Shown here: in pieces, positions 53,486 to 62,795 of the stretch | Layout of the letters: every line of letters starts with the position of its first letter | Numbering within the stretch: the first letter of the stretch is position 1 | Assembly (NCBI RefSeq): GCF_000938255.1 | Contig: NZ_JYMR01000045.1 | Coordinates: 62,001-126,000 of the forward strand | Reading direction: 5' to 3' | Source: Bradyrhizobium sp. LTSP849 | GTDB lineage: Bacteria > Pseudomonadota > Alphaproteobacteria > Rhizobiales > Xanthobacteraceae | Length of the DNA: 64,000 bases | Made by a program: the position numbers and the translations under genes | The notes under the pieces: model-generated | Database searches by the model: none | The model's input: only the letters and a program-made list of their open reading frames with translations | What the model was told of the DNA's origin: nothing

Positions 53486-54346
53486 CTACTGCCCGCCCAG
53501 CAGGCTCATCGCAAACCGGCTGCCGACGATAAACAGATAGCACCCGAAGGCCATCTCCAGCGTCCGCTTCGACATCGCGTGCGCGGCTCTCACACCTAGC
53601 GGCGCAGTGACCAGGCTCATCGGCATCACCAGCACGGCGCCGATCAGCGAGACGTAGCCCAGCGCGAACGGGATTTGCAGGGCCGTAACGGCCGGATAAG
53701 TCGCGGCCGCCGGCCAGCCGGCATAGATGTAGCCGAGCGCGCCGGGGATCGAGATCAGCACCGCGAGCGCCGACGAGGTCGCGACCGCCTGATGAATCGG
53801 GCGGCCGTAAAACGTCATCAGCAGGTTCGAAAATAGCCCACCACCGATGCCCATCAGCGTCGACAAGATGCCGACGCAGAAGCCGTAGACGCGCATCAAG
53901 GGGCCCTTCGGCAGATCGTCGCCGAGCTTCCAGGTCTCGCGCGCGAAGATCAGTCGCACGGCGGCGGAATAGGCGACGCAGACGAAGACGATCTTGAACA
54001 GCCGCTCCGGCGCGTAGCGCGCGACCACGCTGCCGAGAACGACGCCGATCAGGATCGGCAGCCACCAGACGCGCAGGATCGACATGTCGACAGCGCCGCG
54101 TTTGTAATGCGCCTGGAACGAGCGGATCGAGGTCGGGATGATCACGGCGAGCGAGGTGCCAACGCAAAGCGGCATCCGCACCTCGAGCGGCACGCCGGCG
54201 ATGCGGAAGCATTCGTAAAACACCGGCACGAGAATCGCGCCGCCACCGATGCCGAATACGCCGGCCAAAAATCCGGACAGCGCCCCGACTGCGATCAGCA
54301 GCAGCGCGAGCTCGACGAGCTCGTTGATATCAAGACCTGCAATCAC
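53486..54346 (-). CDS. TauE/SafE family sulfite/organosulfonate exporter-like protein
   Basis: A 286-residue membrane protein with about eight hydrophobic segments and the two family repeats: GFLAGVFGIGGGAILVPVF near residue 24 and STLMGIGGGLFSNLLMTFYG near 165. The family exports sulfite, sulfoacetate or other small anions; the substrate is unknown. The GTG start at 54346 (V-I-A-G-L-D) is preferred; an upstream ATG would add 64 residues of non-family sequence. Confidence 0.9.
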   Translation of the reverse strand: MIAGLDINELVELALLLIAVGALSGFLAGVFGIGGGAILVPVFYECFRIAGVPLEVRMPLCVGTSLAVIIPTSIRSFQAHYKRGAVDMSILRVWWLPILIGVVLGSVVARYAPERLFKIVFVCVAYSAAVRLIFARETWKLGDDLPKGPLMRVYGFCVGILSTLMGIGGGLFSNLLMTFYGRPIHQAVATSSALAVLISIPGALGYIYAGWPAAATYPAVTALQIPFALGYVSLIGAVLVMPMSLVTAPLGVRAAHAMSKRTLEMAFGCYLFIVGSRFAMSLLGGQ

Positions 54347-54865
54347 CCGGATCTGCCCCGACAACTGGCCGCAACCTTTCCGATTCGTTCGTTCGGAATG
54401 AGCTGCGGAGCAAGCTGTAGGCGATCCGATTTGCGTGGTCGACACGCCACCCCTCCCGGCTGGGGTGGAATGCAAGGTGCGCATATCCGCCGCCTGACGG
54501 AAAATCGGTGCGCAAGGCGGAAATTGGAGAGGGCGCATCGGCCAACTGCGCCGCCGTGGGCGTCATGAACTGACTGGTTCGAACGGTGGCAGCCAGTCGG
54601 CGGCTTAGAGCCGTTCCAATAGTGATTTCAATGCGCCTCGGCCATCGCCACAAAAGATGAATTAATATTCTATCCTTGGTCGGTGCACCATCGCTCTGGT
54701 ATACCAAGCCTCTGATTGGCCTGTTGCATCAACGGCGTAGTGCTGAACGCCGGTTCGATTTATGACGATTTGGAGATTGCGCAGGTGAAATCGACTCCGT
54801 AAATAGAGCCGACCTTTCGCGATCCCCGCGCGCCCTCTGCTGGGCCGCCATAAACATCAAAGCCC
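54347..54865. other. divergent upstream region of sdhCDAB
   Basis: A 519-base gap between the TauE/SafE gene and sdhC. It contains the palindrome TGGTATACCA at 54697-54706 within a wider CTTGGT...ACCAAG arrangement (54675-54708). Reading frames here look non-coding. The sdh promoter is expected in this region, but I cannot fix its position. Confidence 0.5.
54697..54706. promoter_or_regulatory. palindrome TGGTATACCA upstream of sdhC
   Basis: A perfect 10-base palindrome 160 bases before sdhC, nested in CTTGGT...ACCAAG. It uses the same half-site as the motif before sucC. This form suits a GntR/FadR-type dimer; the regulator is unknown. Confidence 0.35.
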
Positions 54866-55264
54866 ATGACCGCACGGATCGAACGACCGCTTTCACCACA
54901 CATGCAAGTCTACCGCTGGACGCTGACGATGGCGCTGTCCATCGTCCACCGCGCCACCGGCATCGCCCTTTATGTCGGAACCCTGCTGCTGGTCTGGTGG
55001 CTGGTCGCGGCGGCCTCGGGACCTGCCGCCTACGCCAACGTCCAGGCCTTCACCGGCAGCATCATCGGCCGACTGATCGTGTTCGGCTACACCTGGGCGC
55101 TGATGCACCATATGCTCAGCGGCATCCGGCACTTCGTGTGGGACCTTGGCTATGGCTTCAAGGCCAATGAGCGCGAGGCCCTGACCTGGGGCGCGCTGAT
55201 CGGCGGCATCGTGCTGACGGTGCTGATCTGGATCATCGCCTTCGCGATCGGAGGTGGACGATGA
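54866..55264 (+). CDS. sdhC: succinate dehydrogenase cytochrome b556 subunit
   Basis: A 132-residue membrane anchor of complex II with three helices. RPLSPHMQVYRW, IVHRATGIALYVGTLLLVWW and MHHMLSGIRHFVWDLGYG carry the family heme-ligand histidine (about residue 83). The stop overlaps sdhD (ATGA). Confidence 0.96.
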   Translation: MTARIERPLSPHMQVYRWTLTMALSIVHRATGIALYVGTLLLVWWLVAAASGPAAYANVQAFTGSIIGRLIVFGYTWALMHHMLSGIRHFVWDLGYGFKANEREALTWGALIGGIVLTVLIWIIAFAIGGGR

Positions 55265-55665
55265 GCGCACCCGATACGCCGAAGCGCAGCATGCGCACCC
55301 CGCTCGGCCGCGTCCGCAATCTCGGCGCCGCCCATTCCGGCACGTCCGACTTCTGGCGCCAGCGCATCACCGCCGTCGCCATGACGCTGCTGATGATCCC
55401 GGCGCTGGTCATCGTCATGATGCTTCTCCGCAGCAACCATGCCGGCGCCGGGCAGATTCTCAGCTCGCCTCCTGTCGCCTTGATCCTTCTGCTCTTCATC
55501 GCTGCCAGCACCTGGCACATGAAGATCGGCATGCAGGTCGTGATCGAGGACTACGTCCATAACGAGAAGCTGAAGCTCGTCTCGATCATGCTCAACAATT
55601 TCTTCTCGGTCGCCGTAGCGCTCGCCTCGGCCTACGCGATCCTGAAGCTTTCATCCGGAGTGTAA
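55261..55665 (+). CDS. sdhD: succinate dehydrogenase membrane anchor subunit
   Basis: A 134-residue subunit with three membrane helices: about residues 38-58, 68-88 and 108-130. GAAHSGTSDFWRQRITAVAM near residue 20 and WHMKIGMQVVIEDYVHNEKL are family features. It overlaps sdhC by 4 bases and precedes sdhA by 3. Confidence 0.95.
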   Translation: MSAPDTPKRSMRTPLGRVRNLGAAHSGTSDFWRQRITAVAMTLLMIPALVIVMMLLRSNHAGAGQILSSPPVALILLLFIAASTWHMKIGMQVVIEDYVHNEKLKLVSIMLNNFFSVAVALASAYAILKLSSGV

Positions 55666-55668
55666 GCC

Positions 55669-57504
55669 ATGGCCACAGCAGCGAATGGCAAGGGCAACGG
55701 CGCACCCGCCACCAACGGAAAAGCCTATCCGATCGAAGACCACACCTATGACGTCGTCGTGGTCGGTGCCGGCGGCGCGGGCCTGCGCGCCGTGGTCGGC
55801 TGCAGCGAAGCGGGCCTCCGCACCGCCTGCATCACAAAGGTGTTTCCGACCCGCTCGCACACGGTCGCGGCGCAGGGCGGCATCTCGGCCTCGCTCGGCA
55901 ACATGCACAAGGACGACTGGCGCTGGCACATGTACGACACCGTGAAGGGGTCGGACTGGCTCGGCGACCAGGACGCGATCGAATACATGGTGCGCAACGC
56001 GCCCGAGGCGGTCTACGAGCTCGAGCATTGGGGCGTGCCGTTCTCGCGCACCGAGGACGGCAAGATCTACCAGCGCCCGTTCGGCGGCATGACGCTGGAC
56101 TACGGCAAGGGCCAAGCGCAGCGCACCTGCGCCGCTGCCGACCGCACCGGCCACGCCATGCTGCACACGATGTACGGCCAGTCGCTGCGTCACGCGGCCG
56201 AGTTCTTCATCGAGTTCTTCGCCATCGATTTGATCATGGACGACCAGGGCACCTGCCGCGGCGTCATCGCGCTCAAGCTCGACGACGGCACGCTGCATCG
56301 TTTCCGTGCCCAGACTGTGATTCTCGCGACCGGCGGCTACGGCCGCGCCTATGCCTCCTGCACCTCGGCGCACACCTGCACCGGTGACGGCGGCGGTATG
56401 GTGCTGCGCGCCGGCCTGCCGATGCAGGACATGGAGTTCGTGCAGTTCCACCCGACCGGCATCTACGGCTCGGGCTGCCTCGTCACCGAAGGTGCGCGCG
56501 GCGAAGGCGGCTATCTCGTCAACTCCGAGGGCGAACGCTTCATGGAGCGTTATGCGCCGTCGGCGAAGGACCTCGCCTCACGCGACGTCGTCTCGCGCGC
56601 AATGACCATCGAGATCCGCGAAGGGCGCGGCGTCGGCAAGAAGCAGGACCACATCTTCCTGCATCTCGACCATCTCGATCCCGCGGTGCTGGCCGAGCGG
56701 CTGCCGGGCATCTCCGAATCCGCAAAGATCTTCGCCAATGTCGACGTGACGCGCGAGCCGATCCCGATCGTGCCGACCGTGCACTACAACATGGGCGGCA
56801 TCCCGACGAATTATCACGGCGAAGTCCTGACCAAGAAGGGCGGCGACGACAACGCCATCATCCCGGGCCTGATGGCGATCGGCGAAGCAGCTTGCGTCTC
56901 CGTGCACGGCGCCAACCGGCTCGGCTCGAACTCGCTGATCGACCTCGTGGTGTTCGGCCGCGCCGCGGCGCTACGCCTTGCCGAGAAGCTTACGCCCAAC
57001 GCCAGCCAGCCGGAGCTGCCGGCGAATTCGTCCGAGCTCGCGCTCGGCCGCCTCGACCATTACCGCTACGCCTCCGGCGGCACGCCGACCGCGAAGCTGC
57101 GCGAAGGCATGCAGCACGTGATGCAGAACAATTGCGCGGTGTTCCGCACCGGCGATATCCTGACCGAGGGCCAGAACCTGATCGAGAAGGTCCACAGCGG
57201 CATCACCGACATCGCCGTGTCCGACCGTTCGCTGGTGTGGAATTCCGACCTGATCGAGACGCTCGAGTTCGACAATTTGATCTCGCAGGCCGTGGTGACG
57301 ATGGACTCCGCCGCCAACCGCACCGAGAGCCGCGGCGCGCATGCGCGCGAAGACTTTTCCGCGCGCGACGACAAGAACTGGATGAAGCACACGCTGGCCT
57401 GGCTGGACGATTCCGGCAAGGTCAAGATCGAGTACCGCCCCGTTCACGACTACACCATGACCAACGACGTGCAGTACATCCCGCCGAAAGCGCGCGTGTA
57501 CTGA
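55669..57504 (+). CDS. sdhA: succinate dehydrogenase flavoprotein subunit
   Basis: A 611-residue FAD subunit that oxidises succinate to fumarate. FAD motif VVVGAGGAGLRAVVG (about residues 26-40), covalent FAD site FPTRSHTVAAQGGI, and the catalytic region GEGGYLVNSEGERFMERY are visible. GANRLGSNSLIDLVVFGRAA (about 415-434) is also typical. A short N-terminal extension (ATAANGKGNGAPATNG) is unusual in composition and was probably added in this lineage. Confidence 0.98.
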   Translation: MATAANGKGNGAPATNGKAYPIEDHTYDVVVVGAGGAGLRAVVGCSEAGLRTACITKVFPTRSHTVAAQGGISASLGNMHKDDWRWHMYDTVKGSDWLGDQDAIEYMVRNAPEAVYELEHWGVPFSRTEDGKIYQRPFGGMTLDYGKGQAQRTCAAADRTGHAMLHTMYGQSLRHAAEFFIEFFAIDLIMDDQGTCRGVIALKLDDGTLHRFRAQTVILATGGYGRAYASCTSAHTCTGDGGGMVLRAGLPMQDMEFVQFHPTGIYGSGCLVTEGARGEGGYLVNSEGERFMERYAPSAKDLASRDVVSRAMTIEIREGRGVGKKQDHIFLHLDHLDPAVLAERLPGISESAKIFANVDVTREPIPIVPTVHYNMGGIPTNYHGEVLTKKGGDDNAIIPGLMAIGEAACVSVHGANRLGSNSLIDLVVFGRAAALRLAEKLTPNASQPELPANSSELALGRLDHYRYASGGTPTAKLREGMQHVMQNNCAVFRTGDILTEGQNLIEKVHSGITDIAVSDRSLVWNSDLIETLEFDNLISQAVVTMDSAANRTESRGAHAREDFSARDDKNWMKHTLAWLDDSGKVKIEYRPVHDYTMTNDVQYIPPKARVY

Positions 57505-57529
57505 GCGAACAGCGAAGGCCTTAATCGAA

Positions 57530-58312
57530 ATGGTTGAATTCGCACTTCCGAAGAACTCCAAGATCACCGGCGGCAAGACCTGGCCGAAGCCCGCGGGCGC
57601 GACAGAAGTTCGCGAATTCCGCGTCTATCGCTGGAATCCGGACGACGGCAAGAATCCGAGTGTCGACACCTATTACATCGACACCCATGATTGCGGTCCG
57701 ATGGTGCTGGACGGCCTGATCTGGATCAAGAACCACATCGACCCGTCGCTGACCTTCCGCCGCTCCTGCCGCGAAGGCGTCTGCGGCTCTTGCGCCATGA
57801 ACATCGACGGCCAGAACACGCTCGCGTGCACCCGCTCGATGCACGACGTCAAGGACGGCGCGGTGAAGATCAATCCGCTGCCGCACCAGCCGGTGGTGAA
57901 GGATCTCGTTCCCGACCTCACCAATTTCTACGCGCAGTACGCCTCCATCGAGCCGTGGCTGAAGACGACCTCGCCGACACCGCAGAAGGAATGGCGCCAG
58001 AGCCATGAGGACCGCGAGAAGCTCGATGGGCTCTACGAGTGCATTCTCTGCGCCTGCTGCTCGACCTCGTGCCCGAGCTATTGGTGGAACAGCGACCGCT
58101 ATCTCGGCCCCGCCGCCCTGCTCCAGGCCAACCGCTGGGTCTCCGACTCCCGCGACGAGGCGACCGGCGAGCGGCTCGATAATCTCGAGGACCCGTTCAG
58201 GCTCTATCGCTGCCACACCATCATGAACTGCTCCAAGGCCTGCCCGAAGGGCCTGAACCCGGCGGAAGCTATCGCCGAGCTCAAGCTCAAGATGGTCGAG
58301 CGGCAGATCTAG
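57530..58312 (+). CDS. sdhB: succinate dehydrogenase iron-sulfur subunit
   Basis: A 260-residue subunit with three Fe-S clusters. [2Fe-2S]: SCREGVCGSCAMNIDG (about 78-93). The other clusters: CILCACCSTSCPSYWWN (about 172) and CHTIMNCSKACPKGLNP (about 232). It is the last gene of sdhCDAB; a hairpin lies 18 bases after it. Confidence 0.98.
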   Translation: MVEFALPKNSKITGGKTWPKPAGATEVREFRVYRWNPDDGKNPSVDTYYIDTHDCGPMVLDGLIWIKNHIDPSLTFRRSCREGVCGSCAMNIDGQNTLACTRSMHDVKDGAVKINPLPHQPVVKDLVPDLTNFYAQYASIEPWLKTTSPTPQKEWRQSHEDREKLDGLYECILCACCSTSCPSYWWNSDRYLGPAALLQANRWVSDSRDEATGERLDNLEDPFRLYRCHTIMNCSKACPKGLNPAEAIAELKLKMVERQI

Positions 58313-58330
58313 GCGTCATTTGTGCTGCGA

Positions 58331-58355
58331 CCCCGGCCTGAGCGGCCGGGGCATT
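58331..58355 (+). terminator. hairpin after sdhB
   Basis: CCCCGGCC, 5-base loop, GGCCGGGG. Only scattered Ts follow (CATTCT), so termination may be weak or the hairpin may protect the mRNA end. Confidence 0.6.
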
Positions 58356-58502
58356 CTACAGCCGACGCCAATTTAAGTAGAATTTTTCACTAACCCGCGC
58401 AGCGAGCGATCCTGCGGACCGCAACCTCCGGTTCTCGCCATAAGCCGCTTCCTTCCCGGCGCGAAATTCAAGTAAGCTCACCGGTCTGGGACCGGAGCGA
58501 CT

Positions 58503-60656
58503 GTGCAGGGCGCGCAACGCAACTCGCTGAGACTTTTGCAGTGGATGATGGCTGCATCCCTGGCGCTGCCGATTGCGCTGTTCGCCATCGCCTCCACGAT
58601 CTCCTACACCTCCACACTGGACATCGCCGACCGCGAGATCGAGCGCACGCTGGATGTCGCGCATGAGCATGCGCTCAAGGTGTTCGAGACCATCGACCGC
58701 AGCCTCGCCGAGCTCAACGAAGTCGTGCGCAGCCTTCCCGACGACAACATTCGCGCGCGCGAACCTGTGCTGCACCAGCGCCTGAAGCAGCTGAGCGACT
58801 CCCTGCCGCAGCTCAAATCGGCCTGGATCTTCGATGCGGACGGAAAGGCCCTGGTCAACAGCCTTGCTTCACCGCCGCAGGAGTTGAGTTTCGCGGACCG
58901 CGATTATTTCTACGCCCATGTCGACCAGACCATCGGCACGTTCATCGGCGCCTCGCTGACGCCGCGGCCGCCCTATCAGGGTGCGCGCTTCTTCGGCGTG
59001 AGCCGCCGCCGCGATGCTGAGGACGGCAGCTTCATCGGCGTGATCCAGGCCTCCGTCCTCCCGGAATATTTCGAGAGCTTCTACGCCAGGATCGGCTCCG
59101 ATCCCGGCAGCTTCTTCGCGATGGGGCGCACCGACGGCACGCTGCTGGCGCATTTCCCGCGGCTCGATCGCGACCTCCGGCTCGATCCGAACGGGCCGGT
59201 CGGCCGGAACATCGCAGCCCACCCGGATCACGGCCTCATCACCATCGCCTGGCCGTCGGACGGGATCGAGCGCCGCATCGGCTACCGGCGCATCGCCGAA
59301 TACCCGATCTATATCAGCGCAGGGCTGGAGACCTCGGCGATCCGCGCGCGCTGGCTCGCCACCATGAGCCAGCATCTGGTGTTCGGCGTTCCCGCGACCG
59401 CGCTGCTGTTTGTTCTGCTGGCCTTCGCATTCCGGCGCACGCAGCATCTCCAGACGGAGGCCGCAAGGCGGCGCGAGGCCGAGGAGGCACTCAAGCACAG
59501 CCAGCGCCTGGAGGCGCTGGGACAGCTCACCGGCGGCGTCGCGCATGACTTCAACAACCTCCTGACCGTGATCCGCGCCTCCGTCGATCTGTTGAACCGG
59601 CCGCAACTGAGCGAGGAGCGGCGGCAGCGCTACATCACCGCCATCGCGGACGCGGTCGCGCGCGCGGCCAAGCTGACCTCGCAGCTGCTGGCCTTTGCGC
59701 GGCGGCAGACCCTGAAGCCCGAAGTGTTCGACGTCGGCGAGCGCTTGCAATCGTTGCACGACATGCTGGCCACGCTGCTCGGACCGGCGATCGAGATCGT
59801 CATGCGACTGCCGGCGGAGTCCTGCCTCGTCAATGCCGATGCCGGCCAGTTCGAAACGGCGCTGATCAACATGGCGACCAATGCGCGCGATGCCATGCAG
59901 GGCAAGGGCCGGATCGTCTTCACGGTGCAGGCGGCGACGAATGTTCCGGACACGCTGGCTCATCTCACCGGCCGTCAGTTCTCGAGCAACCACGGCTTCG
60001 TCAGCATTGCCGTCGGCGACACCGGCATCGGCATTCCCGCAGGCCGATTGGGGCGCATCTTCGAACCGTTCTTCACCACCAAGCAGGTCGGCCAGGGCAC
60101 CGGCCTCGGCCTGTCGCAGGTGTTCGGCTTCGCGCGACAATCCGGCGGCGAGGTGACGGTGACGAGTGAGGTCGGCCAGGGCAGCACCTTCTCGCTCTAT
60201 CTGCCGCGCGTGCCGCCGGATCTCTTGCCGCGGAGTCAGGCGCCGACCACGGCGCCGGCGGTGGCCGGCAGCGGCATGTCGGTTCTGGTGGTCGAGGACA
60301 ATATCGAGCTCGGCAATTTCGCCGCCGACGGGCTGACCGAGCTCGGCTACAGCATCACGCTGATCGACAATGCCACCGACGCGCTCGCCGAGTTGCTCGT
60401 CGACGCGGATCGGTTCGACGTCGTGTTCTCGGACGTGGTGATGCCTGATATGACCGGGCTCGATCTCGCGCAGGCGATCCGCGATCGCAGCATTGGCGTG
60501 CCGGTCGTGCTGACCACGGGTTACAGCGAGGCACTGTCACAGGAAGGCAGCCTCGGCTTCGACCTCGTGCAAAAGCCCTATTCCATCGACGAACTGTCGC
60601 GCGTGCTGCACCGGGCGGCGCGGCTACGGCGGGTGCGCGACGGCGCCGCCGAATGA
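58503..60656 (+). CDS. hybrid sensor histidine kinase with Cache-type sensor domain
   Basis: A 717-residue protein. Membrane helix (about 14-36), a periplasmic Cache-like domain (about 37-290) with LKSAWIFDADGKALVN and SFADRDYFYAHVD, second helix (about 295-315), then HisKA with the phospho-His in GGVAHDFNNLL, an HATPase domain (NMATNARDAM, GDTGIGIP, GTGLGLSQVFG) and a C-terminal receiver (VLVVEDNIELGNFAADG, phospho-Asp in VVFSDVVMPDMTGLDLA). It begins with GTG. No separate response regulator is next to it, so signal output probably goes to a phosphotransfer partner elsewhere or the receiver is regulatory. Confidence 0.94.
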   Translation: MQGAQRNSLRLLQWMMAASLALPIALFAIASTISYTSTLDIADREIERTLDVAHEHALKVFETIDRSLAELNEVVRSLPDDNIRAREPVLHQRLKQLSDSLPQLKSAWIFDADGKALVNSLASPPQELSFADRDYFYAHVDQTIGTFIGASLTPRPPYQGARFFGVSRRRDAEDGSFIGVIQASVLPEYFESFYARIGSDPGSFFAMGRTDGTLLAHFPRLDRDLRLDPNGPVGRNIAAHPDHGLITIAWPSDGIERRIGYRRIAEYPIYISAGLETSAIRARWLATMSQHLVFGVPATALLFVLLAFAFRRTQHLQTEAARRREAEEALKHSQRLEALGQLTGGVAHDFNNLLTVIRASVDLLNRPQLSEERRQRYITAIADAVARAAKLTSQLLAFARRQTLKPEVFDVGERLQSLHDMLATLLGPAIEIVMRLPAESCLVNADAGQFETALINMATNARDAMQGKGRIVFTVQAATNVPDTLAHLTGRQFSSNHGFVSIAVGDTGIGIPAGRLGRIFEPFFTTKQVGQGTGLGLSQVFGFARQSGGEVTVTSEVGQGSTFSLYLPRVPPDLLPRSQAPTTAPAVAGSGMSVLVVEDNIELGNFAADGLTELGYSITLIDNATDALAELLVDADRFDVVFSDVVMPDMTGLDLAQAIRDRSIGVPVVLTTGYSEALSQEGSLGFDLVQKPYSIDELSRVLHRAARLRRVRDGAAE

Positions 60657-60710
60657 ACCACGGCACCGGAACTCGCGGGAACCGTTTGATTTCTTTTGCG
60701 TTATCCGGCC

Positions 60711-62669
60711 ATGCAAAAGCCGGCCGGAAAAAATGAGCAGGGCAGGAAGCCGCCCATTGTCGAAATCACTGGCGAGAATGGCGAGGACGTCGCTCCGCCG
60801 CCGCCCGAACTGGTCGAGCCCGATCCCGAACTATCGCCTGAAGAGGCCGAGCAGGCGCGCAAAGACTATCTGCTGACGCGCTTCTGGATCAGCGCCCGCG
60901 GCTTCTGGGGCCGCAAGGGAGACCGGCTGGCGTGGCCCTACTCGATCGGCCTCGGTGTGCTGATCGTCCTCACCGTCGGCTTCCAGTACGGCATCAATGT
61001 CTGGAATCGCGCGATCTTCGACGCGATCGAGAAGCGCGATGCGACGGCCGTCTTCCATCTCTCCGCGGTGTTCTTCCCGCTCGCGATCGGCAGCATCGTG
61101 CTCGGCGTGGCGCAGGTGTTTTCGCGCATGGGCATCCAGCGGCGCTGGCGCGCCTGGCTCACGGCGAGCGTGCTGACGCGGTGGCTCGGCCATGGCCGCT
61201 ACTATCAGCTCAACCTCGTCGGCGGCGACCACAAGAACCCGGAATACCGGATCGCCGAGGATCTCCGCATCGCGACGGATTCGCCGGTCGATTTTCTCGC
61301 CGGCGTGACCTCGGCGCTGCTGTCGGCGGCAACCTTCATCGTCGTGCTCTGGACCATCGGCGGCGCGCTCACGGTTACTCTTGGCGGCTCCGCGATGACC
61401 ATTCCCGGCTTCCTTGTGATCGCCGCGATCCTCTACGCCGCGATCGCCTCCGGCTCGATCCTGGTGATCGGCCGGCGCTTCGTGCAGATCTCCGAGGACA
61501 AGAACCAGGCCGAGGCCGATTTCCGCTACACGCTGACGCGCGTGCGCGAGAACGGCGAAAGCATCGCACTGCTCGGCGGCGAGGAGGAAGAACGCGGCGG
61601 CATCGATCGCAACTTCACCAACGTGCTGCGGCAATGGGCGCGGCTCGCCGGCCAGCACATGCGTACCACGCTGGTGTCGCAGGGATCGAGCCTGGTTGCG
61701 CCCGTGGTCCCTCTCTTGCTCTGCGCGCCAAAATTCCTCGACGGCAGCATGAGCCTCGGACAGGTGATGCAGGCGGCGTCCGCCTTCACCATCGTGCAGA
61801 GCGCGTTCGGCTGGTTGGTCGACAATTATCCGCGGCTGGCCGACTGGAACGCCTGCGCACGCCGCATCGCCTCGCTGATGATGTCGCTCGACGGTCTCGA
61901 ACGCGCCGAGCAGGGCGACGGCTTCGGTCGCATCAAGCGCGGCGAGACCAGCAATGACGCCATGCTGGAGCTAAACGATCTCTCGGTCACGCTCGACGAC
62001 GGCACCGCCGTGGTCGGCGAGACCGAGGTGGTGGTCGCGCCCGGCGAGCGCCTGCTGGTCGCCGGCGAATCCGGCACCGGCAAGAGCACCCTGGTGCGCG
62101 CTATCGCGGGCCTCTGGCCATGGGGCGGCGGCAGCGTCAATTTCCATCCCGACCGGCGGCTGTTCATGCTGCCGCAGCGGCCCTACGTGCCGTCCGGCAG
62201 CTTGCGCCGTGCGGTCGCCTATCCCGGTGCCGAAGATGACTGGACCGTGGAAGAGATCGGCGAGGCCCTGCACAAGGTCGGCCTCGACCATCTCAAGGAG
62301 AAGATCGCGGAGGAAGCGCCGTGGGATCAGACCCTGTCCGGCGGTGAGAAGCAGCGCCTCGCCTTTGCGCGGCTGTTGCTGCACAACCCCGACATCGTCG
62401 TGCTCGATGAAGCGACCTCGGCGCTCGACGAGAAGAGCCAGGACAAGATGATGAAGATGGTCACCGACGAGCTGCCGAAGGCAACCATCGTCAGCGTCGC
62501 GCATCGCGTCGAGCTGGAGGCCTTCCACAGCCGCAAGATCGTGCTGGAGCGCCGCAAGGGCGGCGCAAAACTCGTCAGCGACATCGACCTGATCCCGCGC
62601 AAGGGCAAGCGCAAGCTGCTCGGCCGCTTCCTGCGCCAGCGCAGGCCGACGCCGAAGAAGGCGGCGTGA
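60711..62669 (+). CDS. SbmA/BacA-type ABC transporter with fused ATPase
   Basis: A 652-residue ABC exporter or importer half-transporter: N-terminal membrane domain of the ABC_membrane_2/SbmA-BacA type (NPEYRIAEDLRIATDSPVDF, about 178-197) and a C-terminal ATPase with GESGTGKSTLVRAIAGLWPW, LSGGEKQRLAFARLLL and IVVLDEATSALDE. Bradyrhizobium has a related protein, BclA, needed to survive plant antimicrobial peptides in some hosts; this gene may be that protein or a paralogue, which the sequence alone cannot settle. The start at ATG 60711 is chosen over a TTG at 60696. Confidence 0.9.
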   Translation: MQKPAGKNEQGRKPPIVEITGENGEDVAPPPPELVEPDPELSPEEAEQARKDYLLTRFWISARGFWGRKGDRLAWPYSIGLGVLIVLTVGFQYGINVWNRAIFDAIEKRDATAVFHLSAVFFPLAIGSIVLGVAQVFSRMGIQRRWRAWLTASVLTRWLGHGRYYQLNLVGGDHKNPEYRIAEDLRIATDSPVDFLAGVTSALLSAATFIVVLWTIGGALTVTLGGSAMTIPGFLVIAAILYAAIASGSILVIGRRFVQISEDKNQAEADFRYTLTRVRENGESIALLGGEEEERGGIDRNFTNVLRQWARLAGQHMRTTLVSQGSSLVAPVVPLLLCAPKFLDGSMSLGQVMQAASAFTIVQSAFGWLVDNYPRLADWNACARRIASLMMSLDGLERAEQGDGFGRIKRGETSNDAMLELNDLSVTLDDGTAVVGETEVVVAPGERLLVAGESGTGKSTLVRAIAGLWPWGGGSVNFHPDRRLFMLPQRPYVPSGSLRRAVAYPGAEDDWTVEEIGEALHKVGLDHLKEKIAEEAPWDQTLSGGEKQRLAFARLLLHNPDIVVLDEATSALDEKSQDKMMKMVTDELPKATIVSVAHRVELEAFHSRKIVLERRKGGAKLVSDIDLIPRKGKRKLLGRFLRQRRPTPKKAA

Positions 62670-62672
62670 CCC

Positions 62673-62755
62673 GTAGCCCGGATGGAGCGAAGCGTAATCC
62701 GGGAATCGCGCCACAAATGAAAACCCCGGATTACGCTGCGCTCCATCCGGGCTAC
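62673..62755. repeat. palindromic repeat (family H)
   Basis: Arms GTAGCCCGGATGGAGCGAAG and CGCTCCATCCGGGCTAC with inner GTAATCCGGG / CCGGATTAC. It lies 3 bases after the ABC transporter stop and 41 before the FkbM gene. Confidence 0.93.
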
Positions 62756-62795
62756 AGGCCTCTCGTGAAGATTGGAGTCCCCGGCAAAACCGGCT

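Noticed and set aside
54330..54707. 125-codon minus-strand frame upstream of the TauE/SafE gene
   Set aside because: No family pattern, overlaps the divergent control region and the start of the exporter gene.
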